Shown piece after piece: positions 50,546 to 61,400 of a stretch of DNA of 64,000 nt; position 1 is the first letter of the stretch; every line of letters begins with the position of its first letter. The translations under genes and the position numbers were made by a program. Under the pieces are notes generated by a model. That model was not told where the DNA came from. It ran no database searches and was given only the letters and a program-made list of their open reading frames with translations. Origin of the DNA: Candidatus Saccharimonadota bacterium (GTDB taxonomy: Bacteria; Patescibacteriota; Saccharimonadia; Saccharimonadales; UBA4665); the NCBI GenBank assembly GCA_029288365.1, contig JARIHI010000008.1:124001-188000 (forward strand), given 5' to 3'.

Positions 50546-51871
50546 ATGAGTTTACCGACTACTCCCTATAAAGGCGCCCGCGACTTTTATCCTGAAGACA
50601 AACGTATTCAAAACTATATGTTTGGTGTCATGCGTCAAGTCGTAGAACGGTTTGGCTATGAAGAATACGATGCTCCGATTCTTGAGCCACTAGAACTGTA
50701 TACGGCCAAAACCGGTGAAGAAATTGTCAACGAGCAAACATATCTTTTCACTGATCGTGGTGACCGCCGGGTAGTTATTCGTCCTGAGATGACACCTACG
50801 GTCAGTCGTATGGTAGCAGCTAGACGCCAAGAATTAGCGTATCCATTACGTTGGTATAGTATCCCCAACCTTTGGCGGTATGAGCGCCCGCAACGGGGCC
50901 GGCTACGCGAGCACTGGCAATTAAACGTAGATATCTTCGGTATAGAGAATTTAACCGCGGAGCACGAGACTATCGCCGTAGCTGATAGTATACTGCAAGC
51001 TTTTGGCGCGAAACGAAGCATGTATAAAATTAAGCTCAACAGTCGCAAGTTGATGGAAGAAATTTTGCATCATTATTTACAATTGGATGAAGTGCAAACC
51101 CATAGCATAAGCAAGCTGATTGATCGTATGCACAAGATGGATTATGCTGATTTTCTTACGCAGGTTGATGCTATTTTGGTCCCTCTCCAGCGCGAAGACG
51201 GAGTTGATAAAAAACTAGTTGACCTTTTGCATGTAAAGTCTCTTGATAAGTTGCCAGAAGTTTTACACGATCACGAGTCGGTGAAAGAGCTAAAAAAGTT
51301 ACTGAAATTACTGGATGAGGCAGATATTACTAACGCTGAGTTTGACATTACGCTGATGCGTGGATTTGATTATTACACCGATATTGTATTTGAGGTATTT
51401 GATACACATACCGAAAACAACCGGTCAATGTTTGGTGGTGGACGGTACGATGGCCTTGTTGGATTGTTTGGCGTGGAGCCAGTGGCTACAGTAGGTTTCG
51501 GCATGGGTGACGTAACGCTACAGAATTTTCTTGAAAGTCACGGATTATTGCCGGTTCTCAAGCCTCAAACCGACGCATATGTGGTGCTGGTTGGAGACGT
51601 TTATAAAAAATCTGTAGGAGTACTTGCAAAGTTTCGGGAACACGGATTGAATATAGCAGTAGACAGTTCCGGGCGTAAACTGGATAAGCAGCTGAAATCG
51701 GCTGTAAAGAAAGGCATTCGTTACGCTCTTATTATCGGCGACCTCGAACTAGAGGATCAACAATATAGCTTGAAAGACTTGCAGACTGGCGATGAAGAAA
51801 AACACGGTATTGAGCGTATTGTAAGTATTGTAAAAGATCGACGCCACGAAGAAGAGCTGGGCGTTGACTGA
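50546..51871 (+). CDS. hisS: Histidyl-tRNA synthetase
   Basis: HisRS charges tRNA-His. The 441-residue class II enzyme shows KGARDFYPEDKR, motif 2 (RYERPQRGRLREHWQ), the His-specific RGFDYYTDIVFEV, GGGRYDGLV motif 3, and a C-terminal anticodon-binding domain (AYVVLVGDVYKK). It begins at ATG 50546; the upstream ATG at 50534 lies inside the -10 hexamer. Confidence 0.96.
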   Translation: MSLPTTPYKGARDFYPEDKRIQNYMFGVMRQVVERFGYEEYDAPILEPLELYTAKTGEEIVNEQTYLFTDRGDRRVVIRPEMTPTVSRMVAARRQELAYPLRWYSIPNLWRYERPQRGRLREHWQLNVDIFGIENLTAEHETIAVADSILQAFGAKRSMYKIKLNSRKLMEEILHHYLQLDEVQTHSISKLIDRMHKMDYADFLTQVDAILVPLQREDGVDKKLVDLLHVKSLDKLPEVLHDHESVKELKKLLKLLDEADITNAEFDITLMRGFDYYTDIVFEVFDTHTENNRSMFGGGRYDGLVGLFGVEPVATVGFGMGDVTLQNFLESHGLLPVLKPQTDAYVVLVGDVYKKSVGVLAKFREHGLNIAVDSSGRKLDKQLKSAVKKGIRYALIIGDLELEDQQYSLKDLQTGDEEKHGIERIVSIVKDRRHEEELGVD

Positions 51872-51938
51872 TTTTGACGAATGTTTGTCGAGTCTTAACA
51901 CTAGCCAAAGCGTCTCTAATCTGTTACAGTAAGACGCT

Positions 51939-53225
51939 ATGCAAGTAAAAACCACGCACGAAGAAGATACCAAAGTAACTTTGACTATAGTTGGCGAGGC
52001 AGCAGAACTGGCTCGTGTAAAAGAACGAGTTCTCAAAAATCTTGCAAGTACGCAAGGCAGTATACCCGGCTTTCGTAAGGGTAAAGCTCCGCTGAACCTA
52101 CTTGAAAAACAGCTTGACCCTGCAGTATTGCAGTCTGAGTTTATGCAACAGGCGATAAACGATTTGTTTATCCAGGCAGTTGAAACAAAAGATATCCGTG
52201 CGATTTCACAACCAGATATCAATGTAACAAAATTTGTACCATTCACGACGCTAGAATTTACCGCTACAGTTGAAATGATTGGCAAGGTCACGTTGCCTGA
52301 TTACAAAAAAATCAAGGTTTCTAAAAAAACGATAATTGTTACAGACAAAGAAGTAAACGAAGTTGTGGCGTCGTTGCAGACCAGGGCGGCAACACGTAAA
52401 GAGGTAGCAAGAGCTGCAAAAGATGGCGATGAAGTAGTGCTTGATTTTGCAGGCACAGACGCAAAAACTAAAGAAACTATCCCAGGAGCCGAGGGCAAAG
52501 AATACCCGTTAGTAATTGGCAGTAAGGCATTTATCCCAGGTTTTGAACAGGAGCTTATAGGGCTAAAGGCCGGTGACGAAAAAAGTTTTGAAATAGTATT
52601 CCCCAAAGACTACGGACAGAAGTCGCTCCAGAATAAAAAAGTTACTTTTACGGTAAAACTCCACAAAGTCCAAGCAATGAATTTGCCAAAACTTGACAAC
52701 GATTTCGTGGCAAGTATTGGTCCTTTCAAAAGCATAGCTGACTTAAAGGCTGATATCAAAAAACAATTACAGGCAGACAAAGAACGTGAAGTTGAGCAAG
52801 GTTATGAAAATGAGCTTGTCATAGCTATTGCCAAAAAAACTAAGGTTGCTGTGCCAAAAAGTCTTGTTGACGAGCAAATCGTTCGCATGGAACAAGAGGA
52901 GAGACAGCGACTTGTGTATCGCGGCCAAACTTGGCAAGAACACTTAAAGGCTGAAGGCTTGACCGAAGAAGAACACCGCGAGAAGAATCGAGAGCAGGCG
53001 GAATTACGCGTCAAAGCTGGCGTTACACTGAGCGAAATAGCTGAAGTTGAAAAAATGCAAGTAACCCCTGAGGAGCTTGAAGTACAGATTCAGATATTAA
53101 AAGGTCAGTACCAAAATGATCAAGCTATGCAAGGTGAGCTCGATAAGTCAGAAAATCGACGTGATATCGCTAATCGTATCCTTACTCAAAAAACCATTGC
53201 CAAATTGAAAGAATATAGCAAGTAG
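51939..53225 (+). CDS. tig: Trigger factor
   Basis: Trigger factor is a ribosome-associated chaperone with peptidyl-prolyl isomerase activity. The 428-residue protein has the ribosome-binding N-terminal domain with GFRKGKAPLN (matching the GFRxGKxP signature), the FKBP-like domain (DEVVLDFAGT, GSKAFIPGFEQELIGLKAGD) and the helical C-terminal arms. Domain order is normal. TACAGT lies 8 nt before the ATG. clpP follows, separated by a CIRCE operator. Confidence 0.95.
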   Translation: MQVKTTHEEDTKVTLTIVGEAAELARVKERVLKNLASTQGSIPGFRKGKAPLNLLEKQLDPAVLQSEFMQQAINDLFIQAVETKDIRAISQPDINVTKFVPFTTLEFTATVEMIGKVTLPDYKKIKVSKKTIIVTDKEVNEVVASLQTRAATRKEVARAAKDGDEVVLDFAGTDAKTKETIPGAEGKEYPLVIGSKAFIPGFEQELIGLKAGDEKSFEIVFPKDYGQKSLQNKKVTFTVKLHKVQAMNLPKLDNDFVASIGPFKSIADLKADIKKQLQADKEREVEQGYENELVIAIAKKTKVAVPKSLVDEQIVRMEQEERQRLVYRGQTWQEHLKAEGLTEEEHREKNREQAELRVKAGVTLSEIAEVEKMQVTPEELEVQIQILKGQYQNDQAMQGELDKSENRRDIANRILTQKTIAKLKEYSK

Positions 53226-53258
53226 CTTGGGTAGCTTTATCTGCCAGGTAAAATACAA

Positions 53259-53300
53259 TTAGCACTCTGAGTTGACGAGTGCTAACGTCAGGCGTATACT
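53259..53300 (+). promoter_or_regulatory. CIRCE operator and promoter of clpP
   Basis: TTAGCACTC (53259-53267), 9 nt, GAGTGCTAA (53277-53285): a perfect CIRCE site for HrcA. A promoter overlaps it: -35 TTGACG (53272-53277), 17 bp, -10 TATACT (53295-53300), with predicted +1 about 3 nt before the clpP ATG. The layout is the same as at clpC. Confidence 0.94.
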
Positions 53301-53309
53301 GAAGTTACT

Positions 53310-53954
53310 ATGGATATGTCACGATCTGGTTTAATTACCAACACAATATCACCACAAAGTAATATGCTCATCCCAACAGTTGTCGAGAATGAAGGGCGTT
53401 ATGAGCGGGCCTATGATATATATTCGCGTCTTTTGAAAGATCGTATCATTTTCTTGGGCAGTGATGTCAACGAGGCCAGCGCTAATGTAATCGTGGCGCA
53501 GCTACTGTTTCTTAATAACGAAGACCCCAAAAAAGATATCAGCATCTACATCAATAGCCCCGGAGGCAGTGTGTACGATGCGTTGGCGATTTACGACACT
53601 ATGCAATTTATTACTAACGATGTCCAAACTGTTGGTATTGGCGTACAGGCTTCAGCGGCAGCTTTCTTACTTAGCAGCGGCACTAAGGGTAAACGCTTTA
53701 TATTGCCGCATGGGACCGTTATGATCCATCAGCCTTCCAGCGGCACACGTGGTAAGGTAACCGATCAAGAAATTGATCTACAAGAGTCGTTGCGCATCAA
53801 GCATTTGTTGGAAGCAATTATGGCTAAAAACACCGGTCAAAAGCAGTCGAAAATTCACGAGGACATGGAACGTGACAAATGGCTAACTGCCGAACAGGCC
53901 AAAAAGTATGGTATCGTTGACGACGTCATAAGTAGCACGGATCTTAAAAAGTAG
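53310..53954 (+). CDS. clpP: ATP-dependent Clp protease proteolytic subunit
   Basis: ClpP is the tetradecameric serine protease that degrades substrates unfolded by ClpC. The 214-residue protein has the active-site segments [14 protein letters not shown] (Ser) and [12 protein letters not shown] (His), and [12 protein letters not shown] for the oxyanion region. The ATG lies 9 nt after the -10 hexamer, so the mRNA is nearly leaderless. HrcA control is indicated by the CIRCE operator, linking it to clpC. Confidence 0.97.
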   Translation: MDMSRSGLITNTISPQSNMLIPTVVENEGRYERAYDIYSRLLKDRIIFLGSDVNEASANVIVAQLLFLNNEDPKKDISIYINSPGGSVYDALAIYDTMQFITNDVQTVGIGVQASAAAFLLSSGTKGKRFILPHGTVMIHQPSSGTRGKVTDQEIDLQESLRIKHLLEAIMAKNTGQKQSKIHEDMERDKWLTAEQAKKYGIVDDVISSTDLKK

Positions 53955-54000
53955 ACTTTCTTACAGATACAAATTAGCCCTTTACATACAATAGCTCTTT

Positions 54001-54642
54001 GTGGGCAATACAATAATTGAGCGACTTGAACCAAGTGACGTCAGCGACGAGCTAACGCAGTATTTACAAACCATGGCTTTAGCGGCATGGTCGCGTGCAT
54101 TGCCTCATCGGACTGTGCCCGAACTTCTTACCCAGTTTAATCCGTATAAACCCAGTCATCTAGAAAGAGCGCAAAGTATATATCAGTCGTTCGCTCAAGA
54201 GGGCGGATTTTTGGTTGCTATGGAAGATTCTACGGGTATCGCTATGCCTGTTGGCTACCTACTAATCAGAGAAGAAGTAGCTGGTAGCGAAGTAGTGCAA
54301 AGGATGCGGCGAAGATTTCATCCGGGCCAAGTTCATGTCCTTATACAACACTTAGTTGTAGCAGTCGAAGAGCAGCGCAAGGGCACCGCCACACGACTCA
54401 CAAGCGAAGGGTTAGAAGGGTTTTCAGAGAACCAAGTACCATTAGCCTATGTGTTTCAGGAACATACGTTAATGATGGAGGGTGTCCAAAAGTATGGGTA
54501 TTCGCTTGATCCGTATAATCAAAAACCAACTGAATTAAAAGGATTCTTTGGCCCACGCGTACCAGTGCAACAATTTCGATTTACAGCCCCGAGTGTCGCA
54601 TCGGTGCTAGAGCGACTAAGAACAGATTTAGAAAGTGCTTGA
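54001..54642 (+). CDS. GNAT-family N-acetyltransferase-like protein
   Basis: The 213-residue protein carries IQHLVVAVEEQRKGTATRLTS, matching GNAT motif A with the acetyl-CoA-binding Q-x-x-G-x-A pattern. The acceptor is unknown. It begins at GTG 54001; TACAAT at 53987-53992 lies 8 nt upstream, which supports this start and leaderless initiation with GTG. The ~207-nt gap before rpoB holds no gene that I can support. Confidence 0.78.
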   Translation: MGNTIIERLEPSDVSDELTQYLQTMALAAWSRALPHRTVPELLTQFNPYKPSHLERAQSIYQSFAQEGGFLVAMEDSTGIAMPVGYLLIREEVAGSEVVQRMRRRFHPGQVHVLIQHLVVAVEEQRKGTATRLTSEGLEGFSENQVPLAYVFQEHTLMMEGVQKYGYSLDPYNQKPTELKGFFGPRVPVQQFRFTAPSVASVLERLRTDLESA

Positions 54643-54849
54643 CATTTGATTTTTACTCGTTCAAACTTGTACATAAGAAGTAGTGTAAGTTGGGCCATGC
54701 TCGCTTTTGTCAAGGAAAGCATCAAAAACACCCAAGTTAGAGACCTTCGCGCGAAAAATTACAACAAAAATCTATATTAGCTCAATCGGTAATCTTTGAG
54801 CGGCTTGAAATTTTAAAATATTACAAACCTAAAGGGGAACAATCTATAT

Positions 54850-57800
54850 ATGGCGAAAAGCACCAAGGGCGCTAAAGTAAACAATCGAGTATATTTCACT
54901 AGCCAAGACGATGCAATTGACCTGCCAAATCTTGTAGACCACCAAAACAAATCGTTTCAGTGGTTTATTGAGGAAGGGCTTGGTGAGTTGTTGGCGGAAA
55001 TCAGCCCAATTGATGACTATACAGGCACAAAATTATCATTACGTTTCAAGGATTATCACTTTGAAGATCCAAAAATGACTGAAACGGAGGCTCGCGAAAA
55101 CAATGTTAGCTTTGAAGCGCCGCTCAAGGCTGTGGTAGAGCTTACAAATAAAGTTACCGGCGAAGTCAAAGAACAGGAAATTTATCTTGGCGACTATCCG
55201 TGGATGACTTCTCGCGGCACGTTTGTCATTAATGGTGCTGAACGCGTTGTGGTGAGCCAATTAATGCGCAGTAGCGGTGTATTCTTTACAAGTGAACTTC
55301 ACGGTACAGCAAGTATTTATGGAGCAAAAGTAATTCCAGGCCGTGGTGCATGGCTTGAATTTGAGACGGCAGCCAACGGTGCAATTTACGTAAAGATTGA
55401 CCGCAAACGCAAAATTGCAGCGACTACCTTGCTTCGCGCGCTTGGTATGACTGAAGCTGCTATGAAAGACGCATTTAAACACGTTGACCAAGGTACTAAG
55501 AGCTATCTTGAGGCTACTCTTGAAAAAGATCCTGCAAAGGGTCAAAACGATGCCTTGATTGAGGTGTATCGTCGTTTGCGCCCAGGTGATCTTGCTACGG
55601 TAGATAATGCTCGCAGCTTGATCGAAAACATGTTTTATAACTTCAAGCGCTTTGATTTTTCACGCGTAGGTCGCTATAAAATCAATAAGCGTCTTGATCT
55701 TGATGTGCCAAACACCGTTGAAAACCGCGTCATGCGACTTGACGACCTCATTGCAATCATTGCCGAAGTTATTCGTCTCAACAATACCCAGGAACCTGCT
55801 GATGATATCGATAGCCTTGCTAATCGTCGTGTACGTTTGGTTGGTGAGTTAGTACAGCGCCAATTCCGCATCGGTTTACTCCGCATGGAGCGAAACACTA
55901 AAGACCGCATGTCCATGAGTGAAATCGAAACGGTCATGCCCGGTCAGCTGATTAACGCTCGACCAGTTGTTGCAGCTGTGCGTGAATTTTTTGCGAGCTC
56001 ACAGCTCTCACAATTCATGGATCAAATCAATCCACTTAGTGAGCTTGCGCATAAACGACGCTTAAGCTCTATGGGACCTGGTGGCCTTTCTCGTGAACGA
56101 GCCGGGTTTGAAGTGCGTGACGCGCACGCGACCCATTATGGCCGTATTTGTGCGGTTGAGACTCCAGAAGGCGCTAACATTGGCTTGGTACTGAACCTTG
56201 CCAGTTATGCACGTATTAATGAATACGGGTTTATAGAAACACCTTACTGCAAAGTAGTAAATGCAGTTACCGCAAAAGACGCAGCCGGGCATATTGCAAA
56301 AGTTGACTTAGAGGTAAACGGCAAAGTTGTAGTAAAAGCTGGCGCTAAAATTACTGAAGCCGACGCCAAAAAACTTGCAGCCGCAAAAGACCAAGTAACA
56401 TGGCCAGTTAAAGCGAAGGTCACCAAAGAGGTGGTCTATCTTGATGCATATGAAGAAGAAAAAGGAGTCATCGCAGGTGCCGGTAACGCGGTAGATACGG
56501 ATGGTTATTTTGTTGAACCACGTGTAGGTGCCCGAACAGAACTTAAGTCAGGTGAGTATGATGCGGATGATGTAACGTACATGGACGCCTCAAAAAACCA
56601 AATTATCGGCTCAAGTGCCGGCTTGATTCCATTTATTGAAAAGAATTACGTGTATCGTTCGCTTATGGGGAGCAATCAGCAGCGTCAAGCTGTGCCACTT
56701 ATCCAGGCAGAAGCCCCTATTGTTGGTACTGGCCTTGAAGCAGCTGCTGCCCATAACACCGGTCAGGTTACAGTAGCTCGAGGGGCAGGTGAAGTTATAA
56801 AAGCTGCGGCTAATGAAGTTGTGGTGAAATACAAAGACGGAACAGAAACATACGAGCCACAGCACTTTGTTCGATCAAACGAGGGTACTAGCATTAACCA
56901 AAAAGTTGTTGTAAGCACTGGTCAAAAAGTAAAAGAAGGCGACGTACTTGTTGAAGGTATGTCAATCCAAAACGGCGAATTAGCACTTGGCAAAGACTTG
57001 ATGGTCGCTTTTATGCCTTGGGCTGGCTATAACTTCGAAGATGCTATTATTGTGTCCCGAAAGTTGGTTGAAGATGATACGTTAACTTCAGTCCACATCG
57101 TAGACTATATGATCGAGGTGCGTGAAACTAAGCTGGGTCCTGAGGTAGTGACAAGCGATATTCCGAACGTCTCTGAAGACGCGCTGCGTCACCTTGACGA
57201 AGATGGTGTTGTACGAATTGGTGCGGAAGTACACCCTGGCGACATTCTGGTAGGTAAAATCACGCCAAAAGGTGAACAAGAGCTTTCTAGTGAGGAGCGA
57301 TTGCTCCGTGCTATCTTTGGTGAAAAGGCTAAAGAAGTTCGTGATACCTCACAGCGTATGAGCAATGGCAAACACGGCAAAGTAGTTGGTGTAAAAGTGT
57401 TCTCACGCGAAAACGGCCATGAGCTAAAAGCTGGTGTGATTAAACAAATACAAGTCTTTGTGGCTCAAATGCGTAAAATCAGCGTTGGTGATAAACTTGG
57501 TGGCCGGCATGGCAACAAGGGTGTCATTGCTCGGATTTTACCGCAAGAAGATATGCCATTTGCTGAAGATGGAACGCCAGTAGATATTATCTTGAATCCG
57601 CTAGGTGTACCAAGCCGTATGAACATCGGTCAGTTATTTGAAACACACCTAGGGATGGCTGCAAAAGCCCTTGGATTTAAGGTAGCCAGTCCTTCATTTG
57701 ATGGCGTACCAAGCGACAAAATACAAGAACTCTTAAAAGAAGCGAGTCTTCCTGAAGATGGTAAACAGCAACTATATGATGGCCGCACCGGTGAAGCATT

Positions 57801-58404
57801 TAAGGAGCGTACCACTGTTGGCTATATGTATATGATTAAGCTAAACCACATGGTTGCAGATAAGATTCACGCACGCTCAACTGGGCCATACACGATGGTG
57901 ACACAGCAACCGCTTGGCGGTAAGGCACAGAACGGTGGCCAGCGCTTCGGAGAAATGGAAGTATGGGCGCTTGAAGCTTATGGTGCTGCGAATACTTTGC
58001 AAGAAATGTTGACCATTAAGTCTGACGATGTCTACGGACGCTCAAAAGCATACGAATCAATCATTAAACGTACTGAAATCGTTGGGCCGAAAGTCCCGGA
58101 AAGTTTCAACGTTTTGGTGAAAGAGCTGCAAGGCTTAGGGCTTAAAGTAGATTTAGTGCAGTCGGACAAGACAATTGACGCGGAGGCCATCTTGGCAGAC
58201 AACATTAAAGATGAGGCGGAAAATCAATCTGATATCGAGGTGCCTTCACCCATAGCGTCTGATATTGATGTAACTGAAGACGCTGCCGTAGATGAATTTG
58301 AAGTGCTATCTATGGACGAAGATATTTCAGGAGACAGCACAGTTTTTGTTACGGCAGATGACAATGATAACCAACAAGATGACAACAAAGAGGAGGTAGC
58401 CTAA
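54850..58404 (+). CDS. rpoB: RNA polymerase beta subunit
   Basis: RpoB forms half of the catalytic cleft of RNA polymerase. The 1184-residue protein has the typical beta landmarks: FVINGAERVVVSQL, the rifampicin-region FFASSQLSQFMDQINPLSELAHKRRL, GHNKG-equivalent KLGGRHGNKGVI and the C-terminal QQPLGGKAQNGGQRFGEMEVWA. After the usual C-terminus it continues with about 75 acidic residues (DEAENQSDIE through NQQDDNKEEVA), a lineage-specific tail. An AAAGGGGA Shine-Dalgarno precedes it. rpoC starts 1 nt after the stop. Confidence 0.98.
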   Translation: MAKSTKGAKVNNRVYFTSQDDAIDLPNLVDHQNKSFQWFIEEGLGELLAEISPIDDYTGTKLSLRFKDYHFEDPKMTETEARENNVSFEAPLKAVVELTNKVTGEVKEQEIYLGDYPWMTSRGTFVINGAERVVVSQLMRSSGVFFTSELHGTASIYGAKVIPGRGAWLEFETAANGAIYVKIDRKRKIAATTLLRALGMTEAAMKDAFKHVDQGTKSYLEATLEKDPAKGQNDALIEVYRRLRPGDLATVDNARSLIENMFYNFKRFDFSRVGRYKINKRLDLDVPNTVENRVMRLDDLIAIIAEVIRLNNTQEPADDIDSLANRRVRLVGELVQRQFRIGLLRMERNTKDRMSMSEIETVMPGQLINARPVVAAVREFFASSQLSQFMDQINPLSELAHKRRLSSMGPGGLSRERAGFEVRDAHATHYGRICAVETPEGANIGLVLNLASYARINEYGFIETPYCKVVNAVTAKDAAGHIAKVDLEVNGKVVVKAGAKITEADAKKLAAAKDQVTWPVKAKVTKEVVYLDAYEEEKGVIAGAGNAVDTDGYFVEPRVGARTELKSGEYDADDVTYMDASKNQIIGSSAGLIPFIEKNYVYRSLMGSNQQRQAVPLIQAEAPIVGTGLEAAAAHNTGQVTVARGAGEVIKAAANEVVVKYKDGTETYEPQHFVRSNEGTSINQKVVVSTGQKVKEGDVLVEGMSIQNGELALGKDLMVAFMPWAGYNFEDAIIVSRKLVEDDTLTSVHIVDYMIEVRETKLGPEVVTSDIPNVSEDALRHLDEDGVVRIGAEVHPGDILVGKITPKGEQELSSEERLLRAIFGEKAKEVRDTSQRMSNGKHGKVVGVKVFSRENGHELKAGVIKQIQVFVAQMRKISVGDKLGGRHGNKGVIARILPQEDMPFAEDGTPVDIILNPLGVPSRMNIGQLFETHLGMAAKALGFKVASPSFDGVPSDKIQELLKEASLPEDGKQQLYDGRTGEAFKERTTVGYMYMIKLNHMVADKIHARSTGPYTMVTQQPLGGKAQNGGQRFGEMEVWALEAYGAANTLQEMLTIKSDDVYGRSKAYESIIKRTEIVGPKVPESFNVLVKELQGLGLKVDLVQSDKTIDAEAILADNIKDEAENQSDIEVPSPIASDIDVTEDAAVDEFEVLSMDEDISGDSTVFVTADDNDNQQDDNKEEVA

Positions 58405-58405
58405 T

Positions 58406-61400
58406 ATGCGTCGTTACTCATATGGCACAAACATTGCAGATTTTGACGCAGTACGACTTGCAGTAGCAAGCGCTGCCGATATCCTTGACTGGAGCTACGG
58501 TGAAGTTACCAAGCCAGAGACTATTAACTACCGTACTCAAAAACCTGAGCGCGACGGTTTGTTTTGCGAAAGAATATTTGGCCCAGTAAAAGATATCAAT
58601 CCGCATGATGCGAAATACAAAGGTGTTCGATCACGTGAGGCAGCCGTTGATAAAAATGGTGAAATCGTTACGAGAAGCATTGTACGTCGTGAGCGCATGG
58701 GTCACATTAGCTTGGCTGTACCAGTAGCACATATTTGGTTTCTCCGTGGTACACCATCAGCTATCGGCTTGTTGCTTGGCATGACCGTGAAAAACCTTGA
58801 ACGTGTAGCTTACTTCGCGAGCTACATTATTAAGCGAGTTGATAGTGAAAAACGAGACCAAATGCTAGCTGACAAAGAGGCTGAATTCGAAGCCGCAAAG
58901 CAAGCGATCAAACATCGTTACGAAAAAGTAGCCGAAGATGAAGCTGCAAACGTTAAGGCACTGGCTGAACAGCAAACGAAAGAACTTGAAGAGTTGACGC
59001 AAGACTATGAACAGCTTCGAGATCAGCTAACTGGTCTCGAGAGATTTAATCTTTTGAGTGAAACCGATTATCGTAATCTTCCTCAGGAGGTTCGTGGTCT
59101 GATAGAAGTTGGCATGGGTGGTCAGGCGCTTCAAGAACTACTCGAAAGCATTGAGTTGAAGCAACTTATTACTGATCTTACGACAGAAGCCGAGGAGGCC
59201 AAAGGCCAGCGCAAGAAGAAGCTTATGAAGCGACTTCGCCTGCTTGAAAGCATGGAGCGTGCAGGTATTAAACCCGAGGCTATGTGCTTGAGTGTCTTAC
59301 CAGTGATTCCTCCAGACCTTCGTCCTATGGTGCAGCTGACTGGTGGTCGTTTTGCAACCTCAGACTTAAACGATCTATATCGCCGTGTTATTAATCGCAA
59401 TAATCGCTTAAAGAAGCTTATTGAGCTAAACGCTCCAGAGGTAATACGTCGTAACGAACAGCGTATGCTTCAAGAAGCTGTTGACGCATTGATTGACAAT
59501 AATGCGGCTCGCAGTGGTCGTGCAGTTGCTGCTACCGGTCAGCGTCGTCGTTTGAAATCTTTGTCAGACTTACTCAAAGGCAAGCAAGGTCGTTTCCGTC
59601 AAAACTTGCTAGGTAAGCGTGTTGACTACTCAGGACGTTCGGTCATTGTAGCTGGCCCTGAGCTGAAGATTAACCAATGCGGTCTGCCAAAAATGATGGC
59701 ACTTGAGTTGTTTAAGCCATTTGTAATTGGTGAGCTGATAGCACGTGAGCAAGCCCATAATATCCGTAGTGCTGTGCGTATGATTGAAACTGGAGAAACA
59801 GCGGTATGGGACGCCCTAGACGAAGTTATTAAAGGCAAATACGTATTGCTTAATCGTGCTCCTTCGCTGCATCGTCTTTCAATTCAGGCTTTCCAGCCAG
59901 TATTGATCGAAGGACGCGCAATCCAGCTCCATCCTCTCGTCTGTAAGGGTTTTAACGCCGACTTTGATGGCGACCAGATGGCAGTTCACTTACCACTTTC
60001 TGATGAAGCGCAAGATGAAGCTCGATCTATCATGGCTGCAAACAACAATTTGTTGAAGCCTGCTGATGGATCACCAATCTTACATATTGAACAGGATATT
60101 GTGCTCGGTGCTTACTACCTAACATATGAACGTCCTGGCGATAATGCTAAAATTTTGCCATTTGCTGGTATTCACGAGGTGCTAATGGCACTTGATAACG
60201 GTCAAATTTCGATCCAAAGCAAAATACGCGTACCATTCCAAGGTGAAATCCACGAAACTACAGCTGGACGTTTGTTATTTAATGAAATTTTCCCTGAAGA
60301 TTTTGCTTTCCAGAATGAAGCTATGACCAAGAAACGATTGCAGCAAGTAATGACAACCGTGTATCAAAAATACGGCCAAGCTGAAACTGCGCGAATCGCT
60401 GACCGTCTAAAAGATCTTGGCTTTAGTTACGCGACATTCTCTGGTCTTTCTATGGGTATGGGTGATTTCCGGCTAGTAGCTGGCATGGACAAACTCCTAG
60501 AGGATGGTGAAGTTCGGGCTACCAATATTAGCGAACAGTATGAGCAGGGTTTCATTACTGACGATGAACGATCTCGATTAACTGTTGAAAACTGGACTAA
60601 AATTGATACACAAGTACAAGACATGCTGTCTAAGCAGATGATTGGTGAAGATAGTGCTACAGCTATCGCTATTAATTCAGGTGCTCGAGGTAACATTAGC
60701 CAAATGAAAAGTGCGGTGGGCATGCTCGGTGTGCTGTCTGATGCTACCGGCAATGCGATAGAGTTGCCGATTAAGTCAGGGTATATCAAGGGACTTGACC
60801 CACTCGAATACTTTACCGGTACTCGTGGTACTCGTAAGGCCCTTATCGACATCGCACTTAAGACGGCGGATGCTGGCTACCTGACTCGTCGTTTGGTAGA
60901 CGTTTCACAAGATGTGTTTACCCTGGGTGACGGTGACGTCGCAGAGCAAGATCCTGGTTATGCCATGCTCCGTGAAGACGCAAAAGAAGTTGGTGTTAGT
61001 TACGCTTCACGTCTTGAAGGGCGCTACGCTGCCGCAACTGTAAAAGGCTATGTGAAGACTGGACAAGCAATCACAAAGGAAATTTCCGAAGCTATTGAAG
61101 CTGATAACACAATTGATGGTGTAAAAATCTATAGCGTGTTAAGTGCAACGAACGTACGTGGCGTACCGAGTAAAAGTTATGGTATCGATCCTGCTACAGG
61201 TTTGCTTGTTGCAGATCACAATCCAATTGGTGTTATCGCAGCCCAAAGTATTGGTGAACCTGGTACGCAGCTATCACTTGACTCCAAACACCGCTCTGGC
61301 GCTGTAGTGGCCGATGACACTGCCCAAGGCCTGAATCGTGTAGAGGAACTTTTAGAAGCACGTCAACCAAAAGGTCAGGCGTATTTGACTGAAATTAGTG

